Assembly (NCBI GenBank): GCA_023436205.1
Contig: JAEZKC010000071.1
Coordinates: forward strand, 124,001 to 188,000
Reading direction: 5' to 3'
Length of the DNA: 64,000 nt
DNA from: Fibrobacterota bacterium
GTDB taxonomy: Bacteria; Fibrobacterota; Chitinivibrionia; Chitinivibrionales; Chitinispirillaceae
The position numbers and the translations under genes are program-made. Below are positions 32,874 to 41,632 of this stretch, piece by piece. A model generated the notes under the pieces. That model saw only the letters and a list, made by a program, of their open reading frames with translations. It searched no databases and was not told the DNA's origin. How positions within the stretch are numbered: position 1 is the stretch's first letter; every line of letters begins with the position of its first letter.

Positions 32874-34597
32874 GCGCCCTCCAGAATCTCATCTATTGGT
32901 TTTCCCGCCGGCACCATGGGAAACACGTTTTCCTCGGTTGACACTATGAATTCCATAAGTACCGGTCCTTCCGTTTCAATTCCCTTCTTCAGCACAGACA
33001 TCACTTCGGAAGGCTTATTGGTCCGCATGGCAGGGATTCCGTAACTTTGAGCCAGTGCAACGAAATCCGGGATATACTGTTTCTTGCAGTTCTCCGGACC
33101 TGAACAATCGGTGCAGGCCATCCCATGACGCAAACAGGTTGCACTGTAGCGCTTGTCATAGAAGAGCTGCTGCCACTGACGAACCATACCCAGGTAACTG
33201 TTGTTAAGTATAACTATTTTCACTGGAATGCGATTAATGGAAATGGTGGCAAGTTCCTGAATATTCATCTGTATGGAACCATCACCAGCCACATCGAACA
33301 CCGGTACACCGGGATTGGTCATTGCGGCACCCATCGCAGCGGGAAGCCCAAAGCCCATGGTCCCCAGACCACCTGAGGAGATCAGCGTGCGGGGTTTTCT
33401 GAACTTATAATACTGAGCCGTCCACATCTGATGCTGCCCCACTTCCGTACACACCAGCGCTTCACCCTTTGTCAAATCGTACAGTGATTCAATAACCGAC
33501 TGTGGCTTGACTTCCGAATCAGAGGGCGCATAACTGAATAGCCTCTCCCCCTTCCAGGAATTAATCTTTTCGTTCCAGGAATCCGGCTCACGTGACTTTA
33601 CTATTTTATTAAGGGCCTCCAGAATATTCTTGGCATCTCCCACCACCGGAACATCCACTTTGATAATTTTGGAAATAGCAGCCGGATCTATATCCATATG
33701 TATTATGGAAGCATTGGGAGCGAAACGAGCTACATACCCGGTAACACGATCATCGAAACGGGCTCCGATGGAGATGATCAGATCACACTCCTGCAGCGCA
33801 TAATTGGCACACTTCGCCCCGTGCATTCCGGGCATACCTATGAAAAGCGGATGATCACCCGGAAAGCCGCCCAATCCCATGAAGGAGGTGGTCACGGGAA
33901 TGTTTGTCTTTTCAGCAAGGCTCTTGAGTTCCTCGTGAGCACCTGAAAGTATTATTCCTCCACCGGCAAAAATGAGAGGCTTTTTGGAATCCGCAATCAT
34001 CTGGGCAGCTTTCTCAATCTGCTTTGGATGACCTACGGTGTTAGGCTTATAGCTTCTTATGGAAACTTCTGAAGGATACTCATAATTTTCAATTATCCCC
34101 CGAGTCACATCCACTGGGATATCAACTAATACCGGACCTGGTCTTCCCGTGCGGGCTATGTGAAACGCCTGCTTGAGAATCTGAGGGAGGTCCTGTACCG
34201 ATTTCACCAGAAAGTTGTGTTTTGTAATGGGGCGACTGATTCCCACGATATCGGCTTCCTGAAATGCATCAGTTCCTAAAAGCGGAGAAGCGACCTGACC
34301 AGTAATTGCCACCATGGGAATGGAATCCAGATAAGCAGTGGCAAGTCCGGTCATTATGTTTGTGGCACCTGGTCCGCTGGTCGCCAGACACACTCCAACC
34401 TCACCGGTGGCACGCGCATAGCCGTCAGCCGCATGTGCTGCACCCTGTTCGTGTCGGGTAAGTATAAAGGTGAGCTCAGTGGTATCGTAAAGTACATCAA
34501 ATATTGGAATCACCACGCCGCCCGGATAACCGAAGACAACTTTAACGTTTTCTTTGACCAGAGCGTCGACTACAATCTGTGCGCCAGTTTTCTTCAA
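32870..34597 (-). CDS. ilvB: Acetolactate synthase large subunit
   Basis: 575 residues from a TTG at 34597, chosen because GGAGGAAG lies five bases before it. The farther TTG at 34609 would place that sequence inside the gene. Motifs are those of thiamin-diphosphate acetolactate synthases: VVFGYPGGVVIPIFD, the catalytic Glu in LTRHEQGAAHAADGYAR, CLATSGPGATN, GVPVFDVAGDGSIQMN with GDG-N metal site. AVLIL-type ending. It makes acetolactate or acetohydroxybutyrate from pyruvate. First structural gene of the operon ilvB-ilvN-ilvC-leuA-leuB-cimA-ilvE, preceded by the Ile/Val leader attenuator. Confidence 0.95.
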   Translation of the reverse strand: MKKTGAQIVVDALVKENVKVVFGYPGGVVIPIFDVLYDTTELTFILTRHEQGAAHAADGYARATGEVGVCLATSGPGATNIMTGLATAYLDSIPMVAITGQVASPLLGTDAFQEADIVGISRPITKHNFLVKSVQDLPQILKQAFHIARTGRPGPVLVDIPVDVTRGIIENYEYPSEVSIRSYKPNTVGHPKQIEKAAQMIADSKKPLIFAGGGIILSGAHEELKSLAEKTNIPVTTSFMGLGGFPGDHPLFIGMPGMHGAKCANYALQECDLIISIGARFDDRVTGYVARFAPNASIIHMDIDPAAISKIIKVDVPVVGDAKNILEALNKIVKSREPDSWNEKINSWKGERLFSYAPSDSEVKPQSVIESLYDLTKGEALVCTEVGQHQMWTAQYYKFRKPRTLISSGGLGTMGFGLPAAMGAAMTNPGVPVFDVAGDGSIQMNIQELATISINRIPVKIVILNNSYLGMVRQWQQLFYDKRYSATCLRHGMACTDCSGPENCKKQYIPDFVALAQSYGIPAMRTNKPSEVMSVLKKGIETEGPVLMEFIVSTEENVFPMVPAGKPIDEILEGA

Positions 34598-34611
34598 AAC
34601 TTCCTCCAAAT

Positions 34612-34680
34612 TACGACCTGTTTACATTACAGAAACAGGTGCTGAAAACGGAAAACAGCTGAATAAAATACCACCTGTTT
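34612..34680 (-). repeat. Three-copy AAACAGGT inverted/direct repeat in the ilvB leader
   Basis: On the minus strand AAACAGGTG (34680-34672), CACCTGTTT (34641-34633) and AAACAGGT again (34621-34614) occur in order. The central copy can pair with the first (9 bp, with an inner CTG/CAG stem) or with the last (8 bp). The last pairing would lie just upstream of the GGAGG of ilvB. These are mutually exclusive structures in the 5' leader. A role in translation control is inference. Confidence 0.5.
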
Positions 34681-34805
34681 GTCTTTGAATCAAGGTTATC
34701 CGTTCACCTAAGCCCTTCAAACCAGTAAGATCCACACAAAAGTTGCGATAATATCCTTACAAAACGGAGTACTCCCACCCCGAGCGCCCTGCCGGGCGCA
34801 CCAAC

Positions 34806-34839
34806 AAAAAAGCCCGTTTCCCTATCAGGGAAACGGGCT
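34806..34839 (-). terminator. Attenuator terminator of the ilv operon
   Basis: AGCCCGTTTCCCT (minus strand 34839-34827) and AGGGAAACGGGCT (34823-34811) form a perfect 13-bp stem with a three-base loop, followed by TTTTTT on the minus strand. It lies 24 bases after the leader peptide stop and about 209 bases before ilvB. Confidence 0.93.
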
Positions 34840-34863
34840 TGCTATTTACTGTTAAAACTCAGT

Positions 34864-34962
34864 TTACCTGCCCGTTCCCCTAATGAAAGGAATAATACCT
34901 ACATTGCCTACCAGGACAATGCTAATTCGATTCGGGCAGAAAATGACATTTATTATTCTCAT
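34864..34962 (-). CDS. Ile/Val-rich leader peptide (32 aa) controlling the ilv operon
   Basis: A 32-codon frame runs from ATG 34962-34960 to TAA 34866-34864. Of its 32 residues nine are Ile, four are Val and one is Leu, concentrated as RIINVIF, RISIVLVG and VGIIPFI. It is followed by the perfect terminator at 34839-34806. Codons 28-31 (GGGGAACGGGC, minus 34880-34870) complement the terminator's 5' arm. This is the expected control peptide for an ilv operon: stalling at Ile/Val codons leaves that segment free. No Shine-Dalgarno is visible, and the promoter is close, so translation may begin from a very short leader. An overlapping plus-strand frame is its antisense shadow. Confidence 0.85.
   Translation of the reverse strand: MRIINVIFCPNRISIVLVGNVGIIPFIRGTGR
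34870..34880 (-). promoter_or_regulatory. Antiterminator arm inside the ilv leader peptide
   Basis: GGGGAACGGGC on the minus strand can pair over 11 consecutive bases (one G-U) with GCCCGTTTCCC of the terminator 5' arm. A ribosome completing the leader peptide would cover it and allow termination, while a ribosome stalled earlier would leave it free to block the terminator. Confidence 0.8.
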
Positions 34963-34970
34963 AGAAAAGG

Positions 34971-34999
34971 AAACTATGTTATTTCGAAAAGAGTGTCAA
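34971..34999 (-). promoter_or_regulatory. Candidate promoter of the ilv leader
   Basis: A perfect TTGACA (34999-34994) is followed after 17 bases by TAGTTT (34976-34971), a weak -10 match. Transcription would start very close to the leader peptide ATG at 34962. Confidence 0.5.
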
Positions 35000-35143
35000 G
35001 AAAAAAAACACTGCAATAAAAAGGTCAGAACCAAAGGGGAATCCATCCGGCATGGATTTGGCTATTTCACATAAGAAAAATTGCCAATTCCCTGCATTTT
35101 TCTTAGATTGTAAGTATAAGATTTCAGAAAAGGGGCATATAAA

Positions 35144-36157
35144 ATGATAAAACTTATCCGCTCAACCATGACCGCAGCTGCGACCATCTTCCTCATCTCA
35201 TCATCGGCACAAAGTGCTAAACTGATACGAGTACCACAAGCGGTTAAATCAATCCAGACAGCTTTGGATATGGCTGAAACGGGTGATACCGTACTGGTGA
35301 GCGAAGGCACATATAACGAGGCCATTACCCTAAGAGACGGAATTGTGCTTATCGGCATGTCTGCTGAAAAAACGATTCTAAAAGGAAAAAGAAGCAAACC
35401 CGTCGTGGTCGGAGCCCAGAATGCAATTCTAAGACATTTCACCATAGAAAACGGAAGCATGGGAATTCTGTGCGAAAATGTTTTCATGACGATTGAGCAC
35501 TGTGTAGTTAGGGGCAACAAGGGTTCCGGAATACAATGCCTGCTCACACTTCCCGTTATGCGTAACAATGTGGTGTTCCGTAACAGCTGGAGCGGAATCT
35601 TCTGCGAATCGACCCGTTCCCACAAAGGCGCAGTCACCAACAATGTCATAGCTGAGAACGGTTACAGCGGTATTATGCTTTCCGGACATAGCGAAATAGT
35701 GGTCGAAAACAACATTTTCTACTTTAACAATCAGTTTGGTGTTTACGCATCCGAGGGCTCCAGAAGAACTCGAATTATTTACAACAACTTTTTCGGAAAT
35801 CGGTCATCTGTAAACCAGTTCGCATCGCTGGATCGATCAAACCTTTTCGAAGACCCTGCCTTTATGCTCTCAGCTCCGAACGAATACGATTTCTGGGGAA
35901 GCGAAACGCCTGAACTTCGAGGTAGAGGTAAGGAAGGAAAGGATATCGGTCTGCTGAAAAGGATTTTCTACAATCCTCAAAATGAAGATACTTCGGACCC
36001 TGCCGAAAAAAATCCCGCTCCAAAAGTTATCAAAGCAGTTATACAACCAGCAAACCCGCAAACAACCGACTCTACTCAAAAGAATCATATCAACATCCAG
36101 GATAGCCCTGATTTGTCTAATGAGACAAACGATCCTCAACCTACAGAAAACAGGTAA
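35144..36157 (+). CDS. Secreted right-handed beta-helix protein
   Basis: 337 residues with AAAAGGGG before the ATG. A signal peptide (TMTAAATIFLISSSAQS, about 1-25) leads into VPQAVKSIQTALDMAETGDTVLVSEGTYNEAI, the standard opening of DUF1565/NosD-like parallel beta-helices. PbH1-type coils follow (ENGSMGILCENV, NNVIAENGYSGIMLSG, NNIFYFNNQFGVYAS) up to about residue 240. The last 90 residues are Pro/Asn/Thr-rich and disordered. Proteins of this type are often carbohydrate-binding or processing, but no catalytic motif can be singled out. A bidirectional terminator follows. Confidence 0.8.
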   Translation: MIKLIRSTMTAAATIFLISSSAQSAKLIRVPQAVKSIQTALDMAETGDTVLVSEGTYNEAITLRDGIVLIGMSAEKTILKGKRSKPVVVGAQNAILRHFTIENGSMGILCENVFMTIEHCVVRGNKGSGIQCLLTLPVMRNNVVFRNSWSGIFCESTRSHKGAVTNNVIAENGYSGIMLSGHSEIVVENNIFYFNNQFGVYASEGSRRTRIIYNNFFGNRSSVNQFASLDRSNLFEDPAFMLSAPNEYDFWGSETPELRGRGKEGKDIGLLKRIFYNPQNEDTSDPAEKNPAPKVIKAVIQPANPQTTDSTQKNHINIQDSPDLSNETNDPQPTENR

Positions 36158-36170
36158 TCATCTGAAATGA

Positions 36171-36197
36171 AAAAAGCCCCGAAATCCGGGGCTTTTT
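36171..36197. terminator. Bidirectional terminator
   Basis: AGCCCCG (36175-36181) and CGGGGCT (36187-36193) form a 7-bp stem flanked by AAAAA on one side and TTTTT on the other. It serves the beta-helix gene on plus and the PBP1A gene on minus. Confidence 0.9.
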
Positions 36198-36223
36198 CCG
36201 TTGAGGATGTTTCATTCTTATTG

Positions 36224-38476
36224 TCAGAACATGAAAGGTCTTTTCTTCTTCGCATCATCTTTACGTTTGGAAGGGCCGAACAGATCCATCAAACCTCCCC
36301 CTTCTCGCCTGGGCCGAGATGCGCCATGCACAGAACAGGTGTCAAGTATGGCTTCTGTTTTAAAAAATTCCATCTTGGGATCAGGGCAGGAGGGGGTGGC
36401 AATGGTATGACTTTCGGAACAGATGCTTTCTGCTTTGATTCCCTCGGGTTTGGAGAAATCGAGCGCGGGCAATCCATTATGCAAAGCTTTCATTGAACTG
36501 ACCCAGACAGGAATAGCTGCAGCGGAACCAGTGACCCCTCTACCCATTGACCTTCTCTCATCAACTCCGGTCCAGACTCCGCAAACCACCTGTGGGGTAA
36601 AGCCTATAAACCAGGCATCGGAATAGTCATTAGTGGTTCCCGTTTTTCCTCCTGCAGGCCTGGAGAAGCCCAAACCGGGGATAGAAGCTCCGGTACCACA
36701 ACAGACGACACTTCTCAGAAGTGAACACATAAGATATGAAGTCTGCGGGGAAAGGACCTCTTTTTCCCTGGGAGCCGCTTCCTCCAGAACCCGGCCATTT
36801 TTATCCAGAATTCGCTGAATAAAATATGGTTCGGCATGAATTCCCCTGTTCGGGAAAATGGAATAGGCGGAAGTAATTTCAATTGGAGTCACTTCGCAGG
36901 AGCCGATCGCCAGTGAGGGTACCGGATTGAGCGGTGCGGTTATCCCCATCCGGTGAGCATAGTCAACCACAACACTTCCTCCCACTCTGTTGAAGATCTG
37001 AATGGCGATCAGGTTGTTAGACTTTGTTAAAGCTTCCCGCACGGTCATTGGTCCGTTGAATGTTCTATCGTAATTCTCAGGACGCCACTCGCCTTCAGGG
37101 GTAACAAGAGTGATAGGCTGATCGAGGAGCTCGGTTGCCGGCGTAAAGCCATTGTCCATGGCAGCGGTATATACAAAGGGTTTAAAGGCTGAACCGGGCT
37201 GACGTCTTGCCTGAATGGCTCTGTTGAATTTGCTTACCTCGAAATCCCGCCCGCCAACAAGAGTCAGGATCGCCCCGGAGGAGACATCGAGGGCTACGAC
37301 CGCAATCTGCGCCTTGCGAAGTTTTATAGAATCGGGAAGAGACGAGAATTCCTCTTCATGAGCTTCATAGATGGAGTCAAAGTGGGCAAGGAAGGTGTCG
37401 CGGGGAATCTTCAGCTTACGATCTACTCCACTGCTATCAAGGAACATCCGATTAAGCCGCCTCTGCAGAGATTTGGCCTGGACTTCTACACTCTTTTCGG
37501 TAGAGTCTTGAGCAACCGGATCAAGTGTGGTCTGAATCACAAGCCCACCGTTATAAAGCTGATCATCACCATACTTTTCAGCAACATACCGTCTCACCAT
37601 CTCCATATAATAGGAACCCAAAGGAGCACGGTACACTTTGGGGTGGGCGACAACAGGTTCAGCAATAACCATTTTTGCATTATCTTCACTGATAAATTTG
37701 GCCGAGGCCATAGACCGCAGGATGATATTGCGTCGGGCGGTAATGCGCTGGATGTTGTTTTTCTTGTCCGGCCTGTGGTGCTCGGGCAACTGAATAATAC
37801 CGGCAATTACGGCACATTCACTGAGGGTAAGTTCCGAGACAGGCTTGCTGAAGTAATGCTCGCTGGCAGCCTGAACACCATATACACCGGCACCCAGATA
37901 AACCTGATTGAGATAAAGCTCAAGAATTTCCTTTTTTGAGTAACTGCGCTCCAGTTGGATTGCCGTGAGCACTTCCCGCATTTTTCGGATAAAAGATTTA
38001 TCAGCTGAAAGGTATAGATTTCTGGCGAGCTGCTGTGTAAGGGTAGAAGCTCCTTGAGCCAGTTTGCGGTGCATTACATCGACCACAATAGCTCCGAAAA
38101 TGCGCTTGACATCTATTCCCCAGTGATTATAAAAATTACGGTCTTCAATGGCGATCACTGCATTCTGCAAATCAGAAGGAATTTTTTCCAACGGAACCCA
38201 GAACCGTCTCTCAATACTGAATTCATGAATCGGCTTTCCGCTTCGACTTAGAACCTTAGTCACCAGTGGCTGCTCAATATTCTGAAGTTGGCTGTGAGTG
38301 GGGAGGGTCTCGTAAAGACGGTAAGTGAACCAACCGACAGATCCTACAAAGAAGGCACCAGCCCCAATGATCAACAGAATAGCAGAAAATAGAATTTTGC
38401 CCCTGAAGGCTTTTTTATTGCCCATGTTATTATTCTGATTTTTCCCTGAGAAATAGATTCCGATAGTAGTCTGCAT
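36224..38476 (-). CDS. Penicillin-binding protein 1A-type bifunctional transglycosylase/transpeptidase
   Basis: 750 residues; a second start at Met18 (38425) is possible and has AGGGAAAA about 15 bases upstream. A single N-terminal membrane anchor (ILFSAILLIIGAGAFFVG) is followed by the GT51 domain: AVIAIEDRNFYNHWGID with the catalytic Glu, QGASTLTQQLARNLYL, and RKMREVLTAIQLERSYSKKEILELYLN. The transpeptidase domain has SAFK (QPGSAFKPFVYTAAMD, active Ser), SNN (TKSNNLIAIQ) and KTGTTNDYSDAWFIG. It builds and cross-links peptidoglycan at the inner membrane. The C-terminal tail is short and basic. Confidence 0.93.
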   Translation of the reverse strand: MQTTIGIYFSGKNQNNNMGNKKAFRGKILFSAILLIIGAGAFFVGSVGWFTYRLYETLPTHSQLQNIEQPLVTKVLSRSGKPIHEFSIERRFWVPLEKIPSDLQNAVIAIEDRNFYNHWGIDVKRIFGAIVVDVMHRKLAQGASTLTQQLARNLYLSADKSFIRKMREVLTAIQLERSYSKKEILELYLNQVYLGAGVYGVQAASEHYFSKPVSELTLSECAVIAGIIQLPEHHRPDKKNNIQRITARRNIILRSMASAKFISEDNAKMVIAEPVVAHPKVYRAPLGSYYMEMVRRYVAEKYGDDQLYNGGLVIQTTLDPVAQDSTEKSVEVQAKSLQRRLNRMFLDSSGVDRKLKIPRDTFLAHFDSIYEAHEEEFSSLPDSIKLRKAQIAVVALDVSSGAILTLVGGRDFEVSKFNRAIQARRQPGSAFKPFVYTAAMDNGFTPATELLDQPITLVTPEGEWRPENYDRTFNGPMTVREALTKSNNLIAIQIFNRVGGSVVVDYAHRMGITAPLNPVPSLAIGSCEVTPIEITSAYSIFPNRGIHAEPYFIQRILDKNGRVLEEAAPREKEVLSPQTSYLMCSLLRSVVCCGTGASIPGLGFSRPAGGKTGTTNDYSDAWFIGFTPQVVCGVWTGVDERRSMGRGVTGSAAAIPVWVSSMKALHNGLPALDFSKPEGIKAESICSESHTIATPSCPDPKMEFFKTEAILDTCSVHGASRPRREGGGLMDLFGPSKRKDDAKKKRPFMF

Positions 38477-38694
38477 GGAGTTAAAAATATAGCCCAGAGA
38501 AGAGGGCTGTCAAATATATAAAGCTTCCAGTTTAAAACGTTTTGATATTTGCTGTAGCGTTGTTCTGTTGAGAGCGCGTCATCATAAAGAGGGCACAAGA
38601 AACCCGTGGATGAGAAAAGTGGATTTTAACCCCGTTCTTACAGGTAGTATATTTACTTAATTATGGGAAACTTACAAAAACTGAAGGGCGGGAA

Positions 38695-39735
38695 ATGAGC
38701 AATAAGGCACTTATAACCGGAATTTCTGGGCAGGACGGTTCATATTTGGCGGAATACCTTCTGGAAAAAGGGTACGAGGTACATGGAATGATCCGCCGTG
38801 CGAGTTCTTTTAACCGCGCCAGAATCGATCATCTTTATAAAGATCCTCATGGCAAAAAAGTTAATCTCTACCTGCATTATGGTGACCTTTCCGATAGCAG
38901 CAATCTCAACCGCACGATGGAACGAATCAAACCGGATGAAATCTACAACCTTGCGGCTCAATCGCATGTGCGAGTTTCTTTTGAAGTTCCAGAATATACT
39001 GCAGATGTAGATGCCATAGGAACGCTTCGTTTGCTGGATGCCATCAAGGATTCTGGAGTAAACTCCCGTTTCTACCAGGCATCCACCTCCGAACTTTATG
39101 GTAAGGTGCAGGCAGTTCCCCAAAACGAAAAGACTCCCTTTTACCCCCGGTCTCCCTATGCGGTGGCCAAGTTATACGCATACTGGATTGTGGTGAACTA
39201 CCGAGAGGCATACAATCTGCATGCATCAAATGGTATACTGTTTAATCATGAATCCCCCAGAAGGGGGGAGAGTTTTGTCACCAGAAAAATCACTCTGGGA
39301 ACAGCAGCTATCAAAACAGGGCAGCAAGAGTGCCTTTACCTGGGTAACCTTGATGCAAAACGGGACTGGGGACATGCACAAGACTATGTTCGGGCCATGT
39401 GGATGATGCTCCAGCAGGATACACCCGATGACTATGTAATTGCAACCGGGGAAACTCACTCTGTTCGAGAATTTCTGGAGAGAGCTTTTTCCGTTTTAGA
39501 TATCCACATAGACTGGAAAGGCAAAGGGGTTGAGGAAACAGGTATCGACCGAAGCAGTGGCAAAACAATCGTGAGAATCGATCCCAAGTATTACCGTCCC
39601 ACCGAGGTGGAACTGCTCCTGGGCGATTCAACCAAGGCACGGGAGAAGCTGGGGTGGAAACCGCAGATTCATTTTGATCAGCTTGTAGAACAGATGGTTA
39701 AATCCGATTATGATGCATTGAGGAGTTCACGATAA
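38695..39735 (+). CDS. gmd: GDP-mannose 4,6-dehydratase
   Basis: 346 residues with AGGGCGGG before the ATG. NAD site GISGQDGSYLAEYLLEKGYEVHG is diagnostic. The active site STSELYGKVQ with Tyr in SPYAVAKLYAYW (YxxxK) follows, then RESPRRGESFVTRKIT-type FNHESPRRGESFVTRKIT and DAKRDWGHAQDYVRAMW. It converts GDP-mannose to GDP-4-keto-6-deoxymannose, the precursor of GDP-fucose, rhamnose or perosamine used for surface polysaccharide. It stands without other sugar nucleotide genes here, and the next genes downstream are unrelated. Confidence 0.95.
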   Translation: MSNKALITGISGQDGSYLAEYLLEKGYEVHGMIRRASSFNRARIDHLYKDPHGKKVNLYLHYGDLSDSSNLNRTMERIKPDEIYNLAAQSHVRVSFEVPEYTADVDAIGTLRLLDAIKDSGVNSRFYQASTSELYGKVQAVPQNEKTPFYPRSPYAVAKLYAYWIVVNYREAYNLHASNGILFNHESPRRGESFVTRKITLGTAAIKTGQQECLYLGNLDAKRDWGHAQDYVRAMWMMLQQDTPDDYVIATGETHSVREFLERAFSVLDIHIDWKGKGVEETGIDRSSGKTIVRIDPKYYRPTEVELLLGDSTKAREKLGWKPQIHFDQLVEQMVKSDYDALRSSR

Positions 39736-39784
39736 TGCAATTTGCAGAGATCCGAAACGTACTTACACTCTCTAAAGGAAAAAA

Positions 39785-39973
39785 ATGAGCAGTTGCACCA
39801 ATAGCGGCGATTCCGATTGTCCCTGCAGTTATCCCTGCAGCAGAAAAGGAAAGTGCTGCCAGTGTGTTGCCTATCACCGGAGTGCCGGCGAGCTTCCGGG
39901 TTGTTTTTTCACTATCCAGGGCGAACGGACATACGACAGGTCGATACAAGCATTCATCAAAGATAGAGGGTAA
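39785..39973 (+). CDS. DUF6485-type small cysteine-rich protein
   Basis: 62 residues with AAAGGA before the ATG. Eight Cys occur in the first half (CPCSYPCSRKGKCCQCVAYH), followed by SAGELPGCFF and a helical end (ERTYDRSIQAFIKD). I recall this layout from a small, widely distributed family annotated DUF6485; metal binding is likely, and the function is unknown. It lies 49 bases after gmd and 28 bases before a DUF3108 gene, all on the plus strand. A real gene, not an overlapping shadow: the longer frame of the next gene that covers it has no ribosome binding site. Confidence 0.75.
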   Translation: MSSCTNSGDSDCPCSYPCSRKGKCCQCVAYHRSAGELPGCFFTIQGERTYDRSIQAFIKDRG

Positions 39974-40001
39974 TTCCCGAATTGCGATCAGGAGCGCCAA
40001 A

Positions 40002-40877
40002 ATGTTAAAAAAAGCAGCTTTCTTGAGATTTCTCATTCCAGTTTTCCTGTTTTCGCTTCTTGTTAATGTAAAAGCCAGAGCCGAGGAAGAGGAACTGAAA
40101 TGGGAAGATGCATCCAAGGAAGTGGACCACCTCCCCTATACCCCGTCTGCTATCGATTCCATTAAAAACACTCACCTTTCAGCCGCACCCGGAAGTTCTT
40201 TACGCCAGGTAAAGGCGGGAGGTTTCACAAAAGGCGAAACACTGGTATATGAGATCGTTTGGGGACCATTTAAGGCTGGCTATGTCATACTTACTTCCGA
40301 ACTCGATCCTCAGAGCGGACTTATTCGGCTCGGAGGCAAGGCTGTTTCCAATAATTTCGTAAGCGCCTTCTACAAAATGCGTGATTACGTCATCTCCTGG
40401 GTTGATGCGGATGGTTTATATCCGCATTTTTTTGAACAGCACCTCAGGGAAGGCAAGTACAAGATGGATGGCTACATTTTATACGACAATAATGCTGAAA
40501 AGGTTTTCGTGCAGGAGAAAAAGTTCCGGGAGTTCAAAGCCCCAAAGTTCACCCATGACTACATTTCCATCCTTTACTATGTACGATCCATGCCCCTTGT
40601 ACAGGGAGATGCATTCAAAGTAGACATGTTCATCCATTCAAAGGTTCACCCCATTCAGTTCAAAGTGACAGAAAAGAAGTCTATCGAGGTGGAGGCCGGC
40701 ACATTCAAATGCATCAAGGTGGAGCCAAAACTCGCAGGGGAAGGAAGAGCTTTCGACAAAAAAGATAAAATGGAAGTCTGGATCACCAATGATGAGGACA
40801 AACTGCCGATTCTTATCAAATCAAAAATAAAAGTGGGATCCATTACTGCCAAACTGATCCACTACGAGCGATCCTAA
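40002..40877 (+). CDS. DUF3108-type periplasmic protein
   Basis: 291 residues from the ATG at 40002 with CAGGAGCG upstream. A signal peptide (LRFLIPVFLFSLLVNVKARA) is followed by the DUF3108 fold. That fold shows GETLVYEIVWGPFKAGYVILTSE, GGKAVSNNFVSAFYKMRDYVISWVD and FHQ-like YPHFFEQHLREGKYK. EAGTFKCIKVEP and EVWITNDEDKLPILIKSKIKVGS follow. This all-beta family resembles LolA-like periplasmic proteins; no activity is known to me. Its stop overlaps the convergent cutA stop by four bases. Confidence 0.85.
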   Translation: MLKKAAFLRFLIPVFLFSLLVNVKARAEEEELKWEDASKEVDHLPYTPSAIDSIKNTHLSAAPGSSLRQVKAGGFTKGETLVYEIVWGPFKAGYVILTSELDPQSGLIRLGGKAVSNNFVSAFYKMRDYVISWVDADGLYPHFFEQHLREGKYKMDGYILYDNNAEKVFVQEKKFREFKAPKFTHDYISILYYVRSMPLVQGDAFKVDMFIHSKVHPIQFKVTEKKSIEVEAGTFKCIKVEPKLAGEGRAFDKKDKMEVWITNDEDKLPILIKSKIKVGSITAKLIHYERS

Positions 40878-41212
40878 TTGTGGTGGGAGGCGCCCCCGCT
40901 TTGCTGTTCCAGCCATTTCAGATAATCCGGGTTGCCGTCAGTGATTGGAAGTGCAACAACACAGGGACAGCTGTATGAGTGAAGCTGCTTTACTCTTTCA
41001 ACCAACTTGGGGAAATTCTGTCTTACAGTTTTGGCCACCAGAACAGCTTCCTTATCCTGGCAGATTTTCCCTTCCCACCAGTATATGGAAGTCATGGGAG
41101 CTAAAATGTTGATGCAGGCAGCTAGATGTTCTTCCACAAGCTGTTTTCCGATTGAAAGCGCCTGATCCCTGTCTTTAGTGGTAATATAGGCAAAGACGAA
41201 TTCTGTATCCAT
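40874..41212 (-). CDS. cutA: CutA1 divalent-cation tolerance protein
   Basis: 112 residues, normal length. AYITTKDRDQALSIGKQLVEEHLAACINI, the trimer signature YWWEGKICQDKEAVLVAKT and HSYSCPCVVALPITDGNPDYLKWL identify CutA1. A cytosolic, very stable trimer connected with copper tolerance in E. coli; the general role remains unclear. It ends within the convergent DUF3108 gene and is preceded on the same strand by a receiver-only protein 30 bases upstream. Confidence 0.93.
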   Translation of the reverse strand: MDTEFVFAYITTKDRDQALSIGKQLVEEHLAACINILAPMTSIYWWEGKICQDKEAVLVAKTVRQNFPKLVERVKQLHSYSCPCVVALPITDGNPDYLKWLEQQSGGASHHN

Positions 41213-41242
41213 TGGAAGGTCCGGAAGTTTGGGCGTGATGGA

Positions 41243-41632
41243 CTATTTGGAACTATGGGGCTCTGGAATGCAACATTTCTCGTGTTGACTTATCAGATTA
41301 CCCAATGCCACCAGTTTTACCGGCTTTTCGAAAAATTCGGCATTGAGCCTACCCAGCTTTTCTTCAGCAATTTCTGAGACATAACCTGAGACCAAGACCT
41401 TTTTGGATGAAGGATCTGCTGATTCAAGAAGAGTAATCCCGTTCACTCGGGGCATCTGGTAATCGGTTATAAGCATGTCCACATGATTACTCCGAAGATA
41501 GTCTAATGCCTCAACTGAGTCGTTAAACACGTGCACATTCGCATTTTGTGTATGAAGATTGATAAAGGTTTTAAGAAGATCCGTTATCTGAATCTCATCA
41601 TCCACAACCATTATTTCCATTTTTTCTGACAT
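41243..41632 (-). CDS. Stand-alone response-regulator receiver
   Basis: 129 residues from the ATG at 41632; Met14-type inner starts are possible. MVVDDE provides the acidic pocket, DMLITDYQMPRVNG the phospho-acceptor Asp, LVSGY the Ser/Thr position and FFEKPVKL the conserved Lys. No output domain follows; the last 20 residues contain Cys and His (HEKCCIPEPH). It belongs to the CheY-like single-domain group. No histidine kinase is adjacent. The nearby receivers at 52855 and 53471 are separate genes of the same simple type. Confidence 0.85.
   Translation of the reverse strand: MSEKMEIMVVDDEIQITDLLKTFINLHTQNANVHVFNDSVEALDYLRSNHVDMLITDYQMPRVNGITLLESADPSSKKVLVSGYVSEIAEEKLGRLNAEFFEKPVKLVALGNLISQHEKCCIPEPHSSK

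Noticed and set aside
34883..35074. 63-residue plus-strand open frame
   Set aside because: It is antisense to the ilv leader peptide and promoter; composition is that of a shadow and there is no ribosome binding site.
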